DNA of 18,344 nucleotides from Cellvibrionales bacterium UBA4495 (GCA_002388905.1 DGNJ01000122.1:1-18344), one strand, 5' to 3'; positions 1-8,158 are shown, counted from the first letter of the stretch. The notes: generated by a model from the letters alone, not told the origin. Made by a program: numbers and translations.

Positions 1-1426
<1,426 letters not shown>

Positions 1427-1430
<4 letters not shown>

Positions 1431-1903
1431 GCAAAATTCCCATGACCGTCGAAGGTGCCGACAGGCTGCGCGAGGAATTGCAGCGCCTCAAGAAGGTCGA
1501 GCGCCCGCGCATCGTGCAGGCCATTGCCGAAGCCCGCGCCCACGGCGATCTCAAAGAGAACGCCGAGTATCACGCGGCCCGGGAACAGCAGAGCTTCGTC
1601 GAGGGCCGTATCCAGGAAATCGAGAGCAAGCTCGGCAACGCCCAGATCATCGACATCACCCGGATCCCGGAAAACGATAAGGTGATTTTCGGCGCCACCA
1701 TCGACATCATCAATGTCGATACGGATGAAACCCGAACCTACCGTATCGTCGGTGACGACGAAGCCGATATCAAGGCCGGCAAGATTTCCTACCAGTCTCC
1801 CATCGCCCGGGCCCTGATCGGCAAGGAGGTGGGCGAGGTGGTTAATGTCACCACCCCTTCTGGGCAAGTCCAGTACGAGATCGACGAAGTCCGGCACGTG
1901 TGA
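1427..1903 (+). CDS. greA: Transcription elongation factor GreA
   Basis: GreA rescues backtracked RNA polymerase by stimulating cleavage of the extruded 3' RNA through the secondary channel. The protein is 158 residues, exactly the E. coli length. An N-terminal coiled coil (about residues 1-75) carries the tip acidic residues D41 and E44 in GDLKENAEY, which coordinate the catalytic magnesium. An FKBP-like C-terminal domain follows, ending in the typical [14 protein letters not shown] segment. The ATG at 1427 was chosen over a longer in-frame opening beginning at 1355 because it gives the family N-terminus [14 protein letters not shown]. It overlaps the carB stop by four bases and has a GAGG motif at 1413-1416. 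The carB-greA pairing is common in gammaproteobacteria such as Pseudomonas, so co-transcription with carAB is expected. Confidence 0.98.
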
Positions 1904-1917
1904 CGATGAGGGGCGGG

Positions 1918-1932
1918 CAGGCTTCCTGTTTT
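1918..1932 (+). terminator. Weak hairpin with short T-run after greA
   Basis: CAGG-CTT-CCTG is followed directly by TTTT, 15 bases after the greA stop. One further G-T wobble pair gives a five-base-pair stem. It has the order expected of an intrinsic terminator, but the stem is short. An alternative, longer-range inverted repeat (CGGGCA at 1914-1919 with TGCCCG at 1940-1945) overlaps it. Functional termination is uncertain. Confidence 0.28.
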
Positions 1933-1947
1933 GCATATTTGCCCGAC

Positions 1948-1976
1948 GTGAGCCCCGTACCCTCTTTGTGTATACT
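1948..1976 (+). promoter_or_regulatory. Putative sigma-70 promoter for the rhodanese-like gene and secB
   Basis: A good -10 element TATACT lies at 1971-1976, 37 bases before the GTG start. It is followed by a GC-rich discriminator (AGCGCGCC). The -35 position at 17-bp spacing reads GTGAGC, a poor match, so the call rests mainly on the -10 element and its position between greA and the next gene. Confidence 0.35.
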
Positions 1977-2013
1977 AGCGCGCCCTGAATGAACGACCCG
2001 GAAACAAGCGCCC

Positions 2014-2427
2014 GTGGATTTTTTTGTATTTATCAGTGAACAGTGGGTACTCGTCAGTATCCTCGTGGTTTTGGTCTGGGCGCTGGCTTTCAGTGAGCGC
2101 CTTAAGGGCGGAAAGCCTGTTTCCGCCCACGAGGTGACGCGCCTGGTCAACAGCGGCGACGGTGTGGTGGTGGATCTTCGCGACGGCAAGGAATTCAGTG
2201 CCGGGCATATTGCCGGCGCCTTGCACATCCCCCAGAGCAAGGTCAACGACAGCGAAAAGGATCTGGAACAGTACCGGGACCGTACCCTGGTACTGGTGGA
2301 CAAGATGGGACAACACGCGGGCCGCGTCGGCAAGAAACTCCGGGAAGCCGGGTTCGAGGTGCGCCGCCTGCAGGGGGGCATGGCGGAATGGTCGGGCCAG
2401 GGCCTGCCTCTGGTAAAGAAGAAGTAA
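2014..2427 (+). CDS. Membrane-anchored rhodanese-like protein (YibN type), no catalytic cysteine
   Basis: This is a 137-residue protein with one N-terminal transmembrane segment (about residues 8-27, WVLVSILVVLVWALAF) and a single rhodanese fold facing the cytoplasm. Family landmarks are VVVDLRDGKEFSAGHIAGALHIP (residues about 50-72, split here as VVVDLRDGKEF and GHIAGALHIP) and the C-terminal GGMAEWSGQGLPLV. Active rhodaneses carry a cysteine in the loop after the central strand. Here that loop reads LVDKMGQHAGRV, and the protein contains no cysteine anywhere, so sulfurtransferase activity is not expected. GTG at 2014 is used because no ATG or TTG lies between the upstream in-frame stop at 1990-1992 and the membrane segment; a GGAAA at 2000-2004 can serve as ribosome binding site. 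In E. coli the order is yibN-grxC-secB-gpsA; here grxC is absent and secB follows after 52 bases. The precise function is unknown. Confidence 0.9.
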   Translation: MDFFVFISEQWVLVSILVVLVWALAFSERLKGGKPVSAHEVTRLVNSGDGVVVDLRDGKEFSAGHIAGALHIPQSKVNDSEKDLEQYRDRTLVLVDKMGQHAGRVGKKLREAGFEVRRLQGGMAEWSGQGLPLVKKK

Positions 2428-2479
2428 TCGCGCCGGCCAACAGAACGATCAGTTATCGACGGAAAAACAGGGTTCGATC

Positions 2480-2989
2480 ATGACAGAAGAGAACAAAACC
2501 GGTACCGAGGGTGCTGCCCAGGAAAACCAGCAGGTCAAATTCAACCTCCAGCGCATCTACCTCAAGGATCTTTCCTACGAGGCGCCGCTCGGTGCCAAGG
2601 CCTTCCAGAAGCAGTGGAAGCCCAAGGTCAATCAGGACCTGTCCACCAAGATCAATCGCCTCGACGATACCCACTTCGAGGTGGTACTGAGCCTCACTAT
2701 TACGGTGAAGGACGACGAGGACACCATCTACCTGGTGGAAATCCAGCAAGCGGGTATATTCCTGGTGGAGGGATTGCAGGGCCAGCAGCTGACCGCGATT
2801 CTCAACACCCACTGTCCGCAAATACTCTTCCCCTACGCGCGGGAAACCGTCGACAGCGTTGTCACCCGGGGCAGCTTCCCGGCACTGTTGCTGCCGCCGG
2901 TAAATTTCGATGCCCTGTTCCAGCAGGCGGTTGCCCAGGCCCAGAGTCAGTCGCCCCAGGACGAGGAGAGTGGCGGCGCCACCCACTGA
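2480..2989 (+). CDS. secB: Protein-export chaperone SecB
   Basis: SecB is a homotetrameric cytosolic chaperone that keeps precursor proteins unfolded and hands them to SecA for export. The sequence is 169 residues, slightly longer than the E. coli protein (155), with the extra length in a polar N-terminal lead and an acidic Q/S/D/E-rich tail. Diagnostic SecB segments are FNLQRIYLKDLSYEAP, HFEVVLSLTITVK, the EIQQAGIF strand, and HCPQILFPYARE followed by GSFPALLLPPVNFDALF. The ATG at 2480 is preceded by AGGG at 2469-2472 with a seven-base gap. It sits 52 bases after the rhodanese-like gene in the same direction and is probably co-transcribed with it. Downstream, ntrC is convergent after a 103-base gap in which no convincing intrinsic terminator is seen. 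Confidence 0.97.
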   Translation: MTEENKTGTEGAAQENQQVKFNLQRIYLKDLSYEAPLGAKAFQKQWKPKVNQDLSTKINRLDDTHFEVVLSLTITVKDDEDTIYLVEIQQAGIFLVEGLQGQQLTAILNTHCPQILFPYARETVDSVVTRGSFPALLLPPVNFDALFQQAVAQAQSQSPQDEESGGATH

Positions 2990-3092
2990 GCCCTGGTTGC
3001 GGGAGCCGGTCCTTCGGCTATGTCCCTGCCCGGTCCGGTGATCGGTCAGGGGCACTACCCGGGCAGCAGGATCGCCGGGTTGTGATTGATAA

Positions 3093-4511
3093 TCAGTGCT
3101 CGCCGGCGCCCGGCATGCCCAATTCCTTGAGTTTGCGCGTCAGTGTGTTGCGCCCCCAACCCAGTAATTCGGCAGCCTCCTTCTTGCGGCCCCCGGTTTT
3201 TTCCAGGGCCGCTTCTATCATGGTCCGCTCGAAGGCCGGCAGGGCGGTGTCCAGTATCTTGTCGGCGCCACTGTCCAGTTGACGCCTTGCCCAGCGCAAC
3301 AGGCCCGCTTCCCAGTCCTCGCCGGACGCCTCGGCCTGATCCGGATCTGACACCAGTTCCGGGGGCAGGTCGGACATGAGTATTTCCCGCCCGGACGCCA
3401 TTACCGTCAGCCAGCGACAGGTATTCTGCAGCTGTCGGACATTGCCGGGCCAGGGCAAGTTGGTCAGGTAACGCTCCACGTCCCTTGAGGCGACCTTGGG
3501 TTCCACCTCCAGTTCTTCGGCGGACTGGTTGAGGAAAAACTGTATCAGCTTGGGAATGTCCTCCTTGCGTTCCGCCAGTCGGGGCAGGTGGACCCGGATT
3601 ACATTCAGTCGGTGGAAGAGGTCCTCCCGGAACCGGTGGTCGGCCACCAGTTCCTCCAGGTTCTGGTGGGTGGCGGCGATAATGCGCACGTTGACCCTGA
3701 CCGGTGTATGGCCGCCGACGCGATAGAACTCCCCGTCTGCGAGGACCCGTAACAAGCGGGTCTGGGCTTCCGGGGGCATATCACCGATTTCGTCGAGAAA
3801 GAGGGTGCCGCCATTGGCCTGTTCAAAGCGTCCGGCCCGCCGGGCGGCGGCGCCGGTAAATGCGCCCTTTTCGTGGCCGAACAGTTCCGATTCGATGAGG
3901 TCGTGGGGGATAGCCGCCATATTGAGGGCGATAAAGGGGGAATCCGCCCGGGGGCTGTGGCGGTGCAGGGCCCGGGCCACCAGTTCCTTGCCCGTTCCCG
4001 ACTCGCCGTTGATAAGCACGGTGATATTGGATTTGGAGAGGCGGCCGATGGCCCGGAAGACCTCCTGCATGGCCGGCGCCTCGCCGATGATGTCGGTGTT
4101 CGCCAAGCCTGTTTCCGTGTCCGGTGGTTCTTCCTGTTCCCGCGTGAAAGTGATCGCCCGTTGGGTGACCGAGACCAGTTCGTCGATGTCGAAGGGCTTG
4201 GGCAGGTACTCGAAGGCGCCGCCCTGGTAGGCGGCCACGGCACTGTCCAGGTCCGAGTGGGCAGTGGTGATGATCACCGGGATATTGGGACTTTCCCTGT
4301 GAATCCTTTCCAGGAGTTCCAGGCCGCTGATTCCCGGCATGCGTATGTCGCTGATAATGGTGTCGGGTTTGTCGCGCTCCAGTGCATCCAGCAGGGGGCG
4401 GGCCTCCTCGAAGGTTCTGATCTCGAAATCGTGCCGGGTCAGCGCCTTTTCCATGACCCAGCGGATGGAGCGGTCGTCGTCCACGATCCAGATTATTGGT
4501 CTGTCAGTCAT
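3093..4511 (-). CDS. ntrC: Nitrogen regulation response regulator NtrC (NR-I)
   Basis: NtrC is the sigma-54-dependent activator of nitrogen-limitation genes, phosphorylated by NtrB. From the ATG at 4511 the protein has 472 residues. A receiver domain (about 1-120) contains acidic pocket DDD at 11-13, phospho-acceptor D55 in ISDIRMPG and K105 in LPKPFD. An AAA+ domain (about 140-375) contains Walker A GESGTGKE at 169-176, the sigma-54-contacting GAFTGA loop at 216-221 and Walker B LFLDEIGD near 237-244. A Fis-type helix-turn-helix follows at the C-terminus (KKEAAELLGWGRNTLTRKLKEL). The ATG at 4511 is preferred over a GTG two codons upstream (4517) because MTDRPIIWIVDDD matches the family N-terminus. 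The start overlaps the ntrB stop by eight bases (ATGACTGA), so the two are translationally coupled. It ends convergent to secB. Confidence 0.97.
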   Translation of the reverse strand: MTDRPIIWIVDDDRSIRWVMEKALTRHDFEIRTFEEARPLLDALERDKPDTIISDIRMPGISGLELLERIHRESPNIPVIITTAHSDLDSAVAAYQGGAFEYLPKPFDIDELVSVTQRAITFTREQEEPPDTETGLANTDIIGEAPAMQEVFRAIGRLSKSNITVLINGESGTGKELVARALHRHSPRADSPFIALNMAAIPHDLIESELFGHEKGAFTGAAARRAGRFEQANGGTLFLDEIGDMPPEAQTRLLRVLADGEFYRVGGHTPVRVNVRIIAATHQNLEELVADHRFREDLFHRLNVIRVHLPRLAERKEDIPKLIQFFLNQSAEELEVEPKVASRDVERYLTNLPWPGNVRQLQNTCRWLTVMASGREILMSDLPPELVSDPDQAEASGEDWEAGLLRWARRQLDSGADKILDTALPAFERTMIEAALEKTGGRKKEAAELLGWGRNTLTRKLKELGMPGAGEH

Positions 4512-5583
4512 CGTCACATTCTATGGGTAGAAAAATAGTAAATCGGGTATGGCCGGGGCGACTGTCGCACTCCACCAGGCCGTTGTGGGTATTAATGGTC
4601 GACTGGGCGATGGGCAGGCCCAGACCGCTGCCTTCCGGGCGACCGCTGATCATGGGAAAGAAAATCCGTTCGCTGATTTCCGCCGGAATCCCGGGGCCGT
4701 TGTCGATGATATCCAGGCGGCATACCACCCGGTGGTTGACTTTGCCGATAGTGAAGTGGCGCTGGATCCGGGTGCGCAGGCGAATAGTGCCACCCTTGCC
4801 GAGCATATCGGCGCTTTTCAGGGATTGCATGGCGTTGCGGACAATATTGAGGATTGCCTGGATCAGCTGCTCCCGGTTTCCCTGGACTTCGGGAATGCTG
4901 GGGTCGTAATCCCGAAGGATGACCAGTTCTCCCCGGGTCTCGGCCTCCACCAGGGATGCCACATGCTCGGTGACCTCGTGGATATTGACGGCGCTGAAGG
5001 GCGCCGGCTTATTGGGCCCCAGCAGGCGGTCCACCAGCCGGCACAGCCGCTCCACCTCGTTGGCGATAATATCCGTGTACTCGCGCAGTTCAGCGTCTTT
5101 CAGTTCGGCGGACAGGAGCTGGGCGGCGCCGCGAATGCCGCCGAGCGGGTTCTTGATTTCATGGGCCAGCCCCTTGACCAGGTTGCGCGAAGTGTCATGG
5201 GCGGTTATCAGGGCCTCCTCGCGATCGATGCGGAGAATCCTGTCCATGGCCTGCATTTCCACTAGCAGGAAACGGGAAGCGCCACTGACAAGCGGTGTTA
5301 CCGTGTAGTCAACGGCGGTCTGTCCCTGATCTTTCAGGTTGAGAAAGGCCCGCCGTTCGGTAAAGGGATCACCGGTGTCCAGTGCGTTCTGGAGGGCGTC
5401 GAGACGGTTTTCGGAACCGGCAAAAAAGGTCGAGGCCCGGCTGCCCAGTACCCGGGTAGCGCTGGCGGCAAGCAGGGTTTCAGCGGACGGGTTGACATAC
5501 TGCACCGTCAGTTCGCCATCGAGTAACAGCACTGCGGTACTGAGATTCTCGAGGAGAAGGTGATCGAGGCTGTTGGTATCCAT
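4504..5583 (-). CDS. ntrB: Nitrogen regulation sensor histidine kinase/phosphatase NtrB (NR-II)
   Basis: NtrB is the soluble sensor partner of NtrC. In the family, PII (GlnB) switches it between kinase and phosphatase according to nitrogen status. The 359-residue protein has no membrane segment. A PAS domain occupies about residues 8-115. The dimerisation/phospho-acceptor motif LAHEIKNPLGGIRGAAQLL places the phosphorylated histidine at H141. An HATPase domain follows, with an N-box at about 244-251 (ILNIVRNA), G1 box DNGPGIP at 294-300 and G2 box GSGLGLPIA at 318-326. The ATG at 5583 has a GGAA eight bases upstream. The stop lies inside the start region of ntrC. The gene has its own sigma-54-type promoter (5672-5687) and NtrC palindrome (5748-5764), suggesting positive autoregulation separate from glnA. 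Confidence 0.97.
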   Translation of the reverse strand: MDTNSLDHLLLENLSTAVLLLDGELTVQYVNPSAETLLAASATRVLGSRASTFFAGSENRLDALQNALDTGDPFTERRAFLNLKDQGQTAVDYTVTPLVSGASRFLLVEMQAMDRILRIDREEALITAHDTSRNLVKGLAHEIKNPLGGIRGAAQLLSAELKDAELREYTDIIANEVERLCRLVDRLLGPNKPAPFSAVNIHEVTEHVASLVEAETRGELVILRDYDPSIPEVQGNREQLIQAILNIVRNAMQSLKSADMLGKGGTIRLRTRIQRHFTIGKVNHRVVCRLDIIDNGPGIPAEISERIFFPMISGRPEGSGLGLPIAQSTINTHNGLVECDSRPGHTRFTIFLPIECDDD

Positions 5584-5616
5584 CCGTAGTTCCGTGATAA
5601 GAAGGCCGTAACAATT

Positions 5617-5623
5617 TGGTGCA
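5617..5623. promoter_or_regulatory. NtrC-like half-site in the ntrB leader
   Basis: TGGTGCA is identical to the right half of the NtrC consensus. The partner half is degenerate: the 17-mer 5607-5623 matches the consensus at roughly 12 positions. It lies about 40 bases downstream of the predicted ntrBC transcription start, where binding could obstruct transcription. It may also be chance. Confidence 0.3.
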
Positions 5624-5671
5624 CGTCGGGAGGCTGGCTAACCCGGTTGCAAAGACGAACGTAAATATCAG

Positions 5672-5687
5672 TGCAAATACCGGGCCA
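5672..5687 (-). promoter_or_regulatory. Sigma-54 promoter of ntrBC
   Basis: Read on the - strand the bases are TGGCCCGGTATTTGCA. This matches the sigma-54 consensus TGGCACG-N4-TTGCW at all but one of the defined positions, with exactly ten bases between the invariant GG and GC. The predicted start near 5661 gives a leader of about 78 bases before the ntrB ATG. An NtrC palindrome sits about 95 bases upstream of that start, mirroring the glnA arrangement. Confidence 0.78.
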
Positions 5688-5747
5688 AGCGGGGGCTCCC
5701 TGAAAGACAGGGTTTAGAAGGGAAGTGTAGTGAAAACGGTGTTTCTG

Positions 5748-5764
5748 TGCACTATTATGGTGCA
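5748..5764. promoter_or_regulatory. NtrC-binding site (enhancer) for ntrBC
   Basis: TGCACTATTATGGTGCA is a perfect inverted repeat in its outer arms (TGCAC/GTGCA, seven-base centre) and agrees almost fully with the known NtrC consensus TGCACY-N5-TGGTGCA. Its centre is about 95 bases upstream of the predicted sigma-54 start of ntrB. It sits just past the stop codon of the DUF4124 gene, outside coding sequence. Confidence 0.82.
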
Positions 5765-5776
5765 GCCAGTTTCCCG

Positions 5777-6331
5777 TCAGTTGGCGCCCGGGTAGGGAGC
5801 GGGGTTGGGATGCTGGATGGAGTGGCGTTTCACATAAATAGTCACCGGCTCGGTGCTGGCCACGACCCTGTTATCGGCATCGATAATCTGTGCGCGAATC
5901 TGGTGCGTGCCCCGGTACAGCTCGCTCAGGACGACGCTGGTGGTGGCAGCCGGTGGGGCATAGGGTTCGCCGTCGTAGAACACCTGCACCCGGTGATTGG
6001 GCTTCAGCGCCGGATCGGTAACGACCTGGACCACCACATCCAACTGCCCGGGAGGAACCGTGCTTTCATGGGCCGGCTGGGTGATATACACATCCCGGTA
6101 GCCGCCGGCTCCTTTGTTCGCCGTGGCCTGGCTGTCCTGGTCGGGGCGGGGTTTGACCGCGGGCTGGGTGTTCACTTCGGGGACCTGCACGGATTCTCCG
6201 GCTTCCTCGTCGGCGGGGGGCGAGTCGGTATAAGTGACCCGGCCTTCTTCATCGACCACCTTATAGACCTGTCCCGACGCCTGGGCGCTGCCTATCAGCA
6301 GGACCGCGATCAAAGCGATGATGGTTTGCAC
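5777..6331 (-). CDS. Exported DUF4124-domain protein between glnA and ntrB
   Basis: This is a protein of unknown function with an N-terminal signal peptide (MQTIIALIAVLLIGSAQA, likely cleavage after AQA). A DUF4124 domain follows at about residues 20-60 (QVYKVVDEEGRVTYTDSPP), then a polar P/Q/D/K-rich linker. The C-terminal beta-rich segment (about 85-170; YITQPAHESTV to VASTEPVTIYVK) looks like an immunoglobulin-type fold. I place the start at GTG 6331, giving 184 residues, because GGGAGG stands seven bases upstream and the signal peptide begins there. The in-frame ATGs near 6409 lie inside the glnA terminator hairpin and would add an atypical lead. It lies 193 bases before ntrB and after the glnA terminator. 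A TATTAT element (6372-6377 on the - strand) could be a weak -10, without a clear -35. DUF4124 genes next to ntrB are known in Pseudomonas relatives, but I know of no proven role. Confidence 0.85.
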   Translation of the reverse strand: MQTIIALIAVLLIGSAQASGQVYKVVDEEGRVTYTDSPPADEEAGESVQVPEVNTQPAVKPRPDQDSQATANKGAGGYRDVYITQPAHESTVPPGQLDVVVQVVTDPALKPNHRVQVFYDGEPYAPPAATTSVVLSELYRGTHQIRAQIIDADNRVVASTEPVTIYVKRHSIQHPNPAPYPGAN

Positions 6332-6386
6332 AATGAGGCCTCCCGGCGGATTTCCTCTGTCATGGTTAAAGATAATACCCTTTGGC

Positions 6387-6424
6387 AAAAAGAAAAAGCC
6401 CGCCATCATCTGATAGCGGGCTTT
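6387..6424 (-). terminator. Intrinsic terminator of glnA
   Basis: On the - strand AAAGCCCGC (6424-6416) pairs with GCGGGCTTT (6403-6395). The stem is extended by an inner ATCA/TGAT pairing across one mismatch, and the whole is followed by a T5-C-T5 tract ending at 6387. It lies about 40 bases after the glnA stop. It should uncouple glnA transcription from the DUF4124 gene and ntrBC. Confidence 0.92.
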
Positions 6425-6434
6425 CGTCGGTAAA

Positions 6435-6452
6435 GGCCGGCCATCACCGGCC
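6435..6452. repeat. Small perfect inverted repeat in the glnA 3' UTR
   Basis: GGCCGG-CCATCA-CCGGCC forms a six-base-pair all-GC stem between the glnA stop (6467) and the glnA terminator. It has no T-run of its own. It could protect the 3' end of the glnA message or be part of a 3'-UTR-derived RNA. Confidence 0.5.
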
Positions 6453-6466
6453 GGCGGAGGCGTCGC

Positions 6467-7873
6467 TTAAACGCTGTAGTAGAGGTCGAACTCCACCGGG
6501 TGGGTGGTGTGCTCCACGCGGTAGACCTCCTCCATTTTCAGGTCGATGTAGGCATCGATCGTGTCATCGGTAAAGACGCCCCCCTGGGTCAGGAAAGCGC
6601 GGTCCTGATCGAGATTGCTCAGGGCTTCGCGCAGGCTGCCGGCAACCTGGGGAATGGCGGCCGCTTCCTCGGCGGGCAGGTCATAGAGGTCCTTGTCCAT
6701 TGCATCGCCGGGGTGAATCTTGTTCTGGACACCGTCGATACCGGCCATGAGCATGGCGGCGAAGGCCAGGTAAGGGTTGGCGATGGGGTCCGGAAAACGC
6801 ACCTCGACACGCTTGGCCTTGGGGGAGGTGACGAAGGGAATCCGGATGGACGCGGAACGGTTGCGGGCGGAATAGGCCAGCATTACCGGTGCTTCGAAGC
6901 CGGGAATCAATCGCTTGTAGGAGTTGGTACCCGGGTTGGTGAAGGCATTGAGGGCCTTGGCGTGCTTGATGATGCCACCGATATAGTAAAGAGCGGTCTC
7001 GGAGAGGCCCGAGTAACCGTCGCCGGCAAACTGGTTCACGCCATCCTTCCAGAAGGACTGGTGACAGTGCATGCCCGAACCGTTGTCGCCGACAATGGGC
7101 TTGGGCATAAAGGTCGCGGTCTTGCCGTAGGCGTGGGCGACGTTGTGGACGCAGTATTTGAGAATCTGGACTTCGTCCGCCTTTTTAACCAGGGTGTTGA
7201 ACTTGACGCCGATCTCGTTCTGGCCGGCACCGCCCACCTCATGGTGATGAACTTCCACGTCCAGGCCCATCTGCTCCATGGCGGCGCACATAGCGGCGCG
7301 CAGGTCGTGCAGGGAGTCGACCGGCGGGACCGGGAAGTAGCCACCCTTGACCCGGGGCCGGTGGCCCAGATTGCCCTCGACAAATTTTTCGCCGGAGGAC
7401 CAGGAGGCTTCCTCCGAGGTGATTTTTACGAAGCTGCCGGACATGTCGGCGCCAAAGTGGATTTCGTCGAAGACGAAGAACTCGGGCTCGGGGCCGAAGA
7501 AGCAGGTGTCGCCGAGACCGGAGGAGTTCAGGTATTCCTCGGCGCGCTGGGCGATGGAGCGGGGGTCGCGCTCGTAACCCTGCATGGTGGAGGGTTCGAC
7601 AATGTTGCAGCGCAGGATGACGGTGGGTTCGTCGGTGAACGGGTCCAGCGTGGCGCTGTCATCGTCGGGCATCAGTATCATGTCGGACTCGTTGATGCCT
7701 TTCCAGCCGGCGATGGACGAACCGTCGAACATCTGGCCGTTCTCGAAGTATTCTTCATCCACGGCCTTGGCGGGGATGGAAACGTGCTGCTCCTTGCCCT
7801 TGGTATCGGTGAAGCGCAGGTCCACCCAGCGGGCTTCGCTTTCTTTAATCAGGTTCAAAGTCTTCTCGGACAT
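6467..7873 (-). CDS. glnA: Glutamine synthetase type I
   Basis: This enzyme forms glutamine from glutamate, ammonia and ATP as a cytosolic dodecamer and is the main ammonia-assimilation enzyme under nitrogen limitation. From ATG 7873 the protein has 468 residues, one shorter than E. coli. Landmarks are the beta-grasp segment [32 protein letters not shown], the metal-site segment [11 protein letters not shown] (E129/E131), [29 protein letters not shown], and the ATP/glutamate-site run [13 protein letters not shown]. The adenylylation tyrosine is Y397 in MDKDLYDLP, so GlnE-type covalent control is expected. The ATG is preceded by a strong GGAGG (7879-7883). A longer in-frame opening reaching 7987 is excluded because it begins upstream of the predicted sigma-54 start. 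Expression is likely NtrC/sigma-54 dependent. Confidence 0.99.
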   Translation of the reverse strand: MSEKTLNLIKESEARWVDLRFTDTKGKEQHVSIPAKAVDEEYFENGQMFDGSSIAGWKGINESDMILMPDDDSATLDPFTDEPTVILRCNIVEPSTMQGYERDPRSIAQRAEEYLNSSGLGDTCFFGPEPEFFVFDEIHFGADMSGSFVKITSEEASWSSGEKFVEGNLGHRPRVKGGYFPVPPVDSLHDLRAAMCAAMEQMGLDVEVHHHEVGGAGQNEIGVKFNTLVKKADEVQILKYCVHNVAHAYGKTATFMPKPIVGDNGSGMHCHQSFWKDGVNQFAGDGYSGLSETALYYIGGIIKHAKALNAFTNPGTNSYKRLIPGFEAPVMLAYSARNRSASIRIPFVTSPKAKRVEVRFPDPIANPYLAFAAMLMAGIDGVQNKIHPGDAMDKDLYDLPAEEAAAIPQVAGSLREALSNLDQDRAFLTQGGVFTDDTIDAYIDLKMEEVYRVEHTTHPVEFDLYYSV

Positions 7874-7970
7874 TGTTTCCTCCAGGATCGGGTTCCGGTT
7901 TGTGTATTCTTTCGGCTGCTTGAGGTAGCAGGGCCGTGTAAAGCGGTTTTGTGGCGCTCGGTTAAAAAAT

Positions 7971-7986
7971 AGCAATATGTGTGCCA
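7971..7986 (-). promoter_or_regulatory. Sigma-54 promoter of glnA
   Basis: The - strand reads TGGCACACATATTGCT, a near-perfect sigma-54 element (TGGCAC-N5-TTGCT, GG and GC ten bases apart). The start is predicted near 7960, giving an 87-base leader to the ATG at 7873. Two NtrC palindromes lie about 98 and 129 bases upstream, much like E. coli glnAp2. The whole 358-base gap between glnA and thiI (7874-8231) holds this promoter, the two NtrC sites and the thiI promoter(s). The stretch 7990-8048 between promoter and enhancers shows only a partial IHF-like half (CATCAA at 8034-8039) and nothing else I can name. Confidence 0.93.
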
Positions 7987-8049
7987 CATTATTGGGCGCG
8001 GCTTCAAGCAGCCCCGAAGCGGCTGGCCGCCGGCATCAAGAGGGGCTTT

Positions 8050-8066
8050 TGCATCATTTTAGTGCA
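8050..8066. promoter_or_regulatory. NtrC-binding site 1 upstream of glnA
   Basis: TGCATCATTTTAGTGCA follows the NtrC consensus TGCACY-N5-TGGTGCA, with outer arms TTGCA/TGCAA (8049-8067) perfectly inverted. The centre lies about 98 bases upstream of the predicted glnA start. Confidence 0.82.
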
Positions 8067-8080
8067 AATAATTTCGAGAG

Positions 8081-8097
8081 TGCGCACATTTGGTGCG
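8081..8097. promoter_or_regulatory. NtrC-binding site 2 upstream of glnA
   Basis: TGCGCACATTTGGTGCG contains the perfect inverted repeat CGCAC-N5-GTGCG and a consensus-like right half TTTGGTGC. Its centre is 31 bp from site 1, three helical turns, which places both NtrC dimers on one face of the DNA as in the E. coli glnA enhancer. Confidence 0.78.
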
Positions 8098-8130
8098 GTT
8101 CTGGTGTTTTGACCCAGAGCCGGAACCATT

Positions 8131-8158
8131 TTGCCTGAACCGGGAGGGAACGTATAGC
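8131..8158 (+). promoter_or_regulatory. Possible upstream promoter for thiI
   Basis: TTGCCT (8131-8136), a 16-base spacer and TATAGC (8153-8158) form a moderate sigma-70 promoter, again followed by GCGCC. It lies 73 bases before the thiI ATG. It could add to, or be the alternative of, the 8167-8195 promoter. Confidence 0.3.

Noticed and set aside
3001..3026. Hairpin GGGAGCCG...CGGC...TCCC between secB and ntrC as a terminator
   Set aside because: The stem is interrupted by a four-base bulge and there is no T-run on either strand.
5698..5712. CCCTG-AAAGA-CAGGG hairpin after the DUF4124 gene as a terminator
   Set aside because: On the - strand, where it would act, no T-run follows; only TTT follows on the + strand, where no gene ends.
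6332..6409. Longer DUF4124 protein starting at ATG 6409 or 6406
   Set aside because: Those codons lie in the glnA terminator hairpin and encode a non-family lead before the signal peptide; GTG 6331 has a well-spaced GGGAGG.
6500..7972. Long open frame on the + strand opposite glnA (490 codons)
   Set aside because: It is a by-product of GC-rich codon bias antisense to a secure glnA. It has glycine/valine-rich composition with no domain, and would cross the glnA sigma-54 promoter region.
7874..7987. N-terminally extended glnA starting at 7987
   Set aside because: The extra start lies within or upstream of the sigma-54 promoter (7971-7986), so it would not be in the transcript; ATG 7873 has a GGAGG and the family N-terminus.
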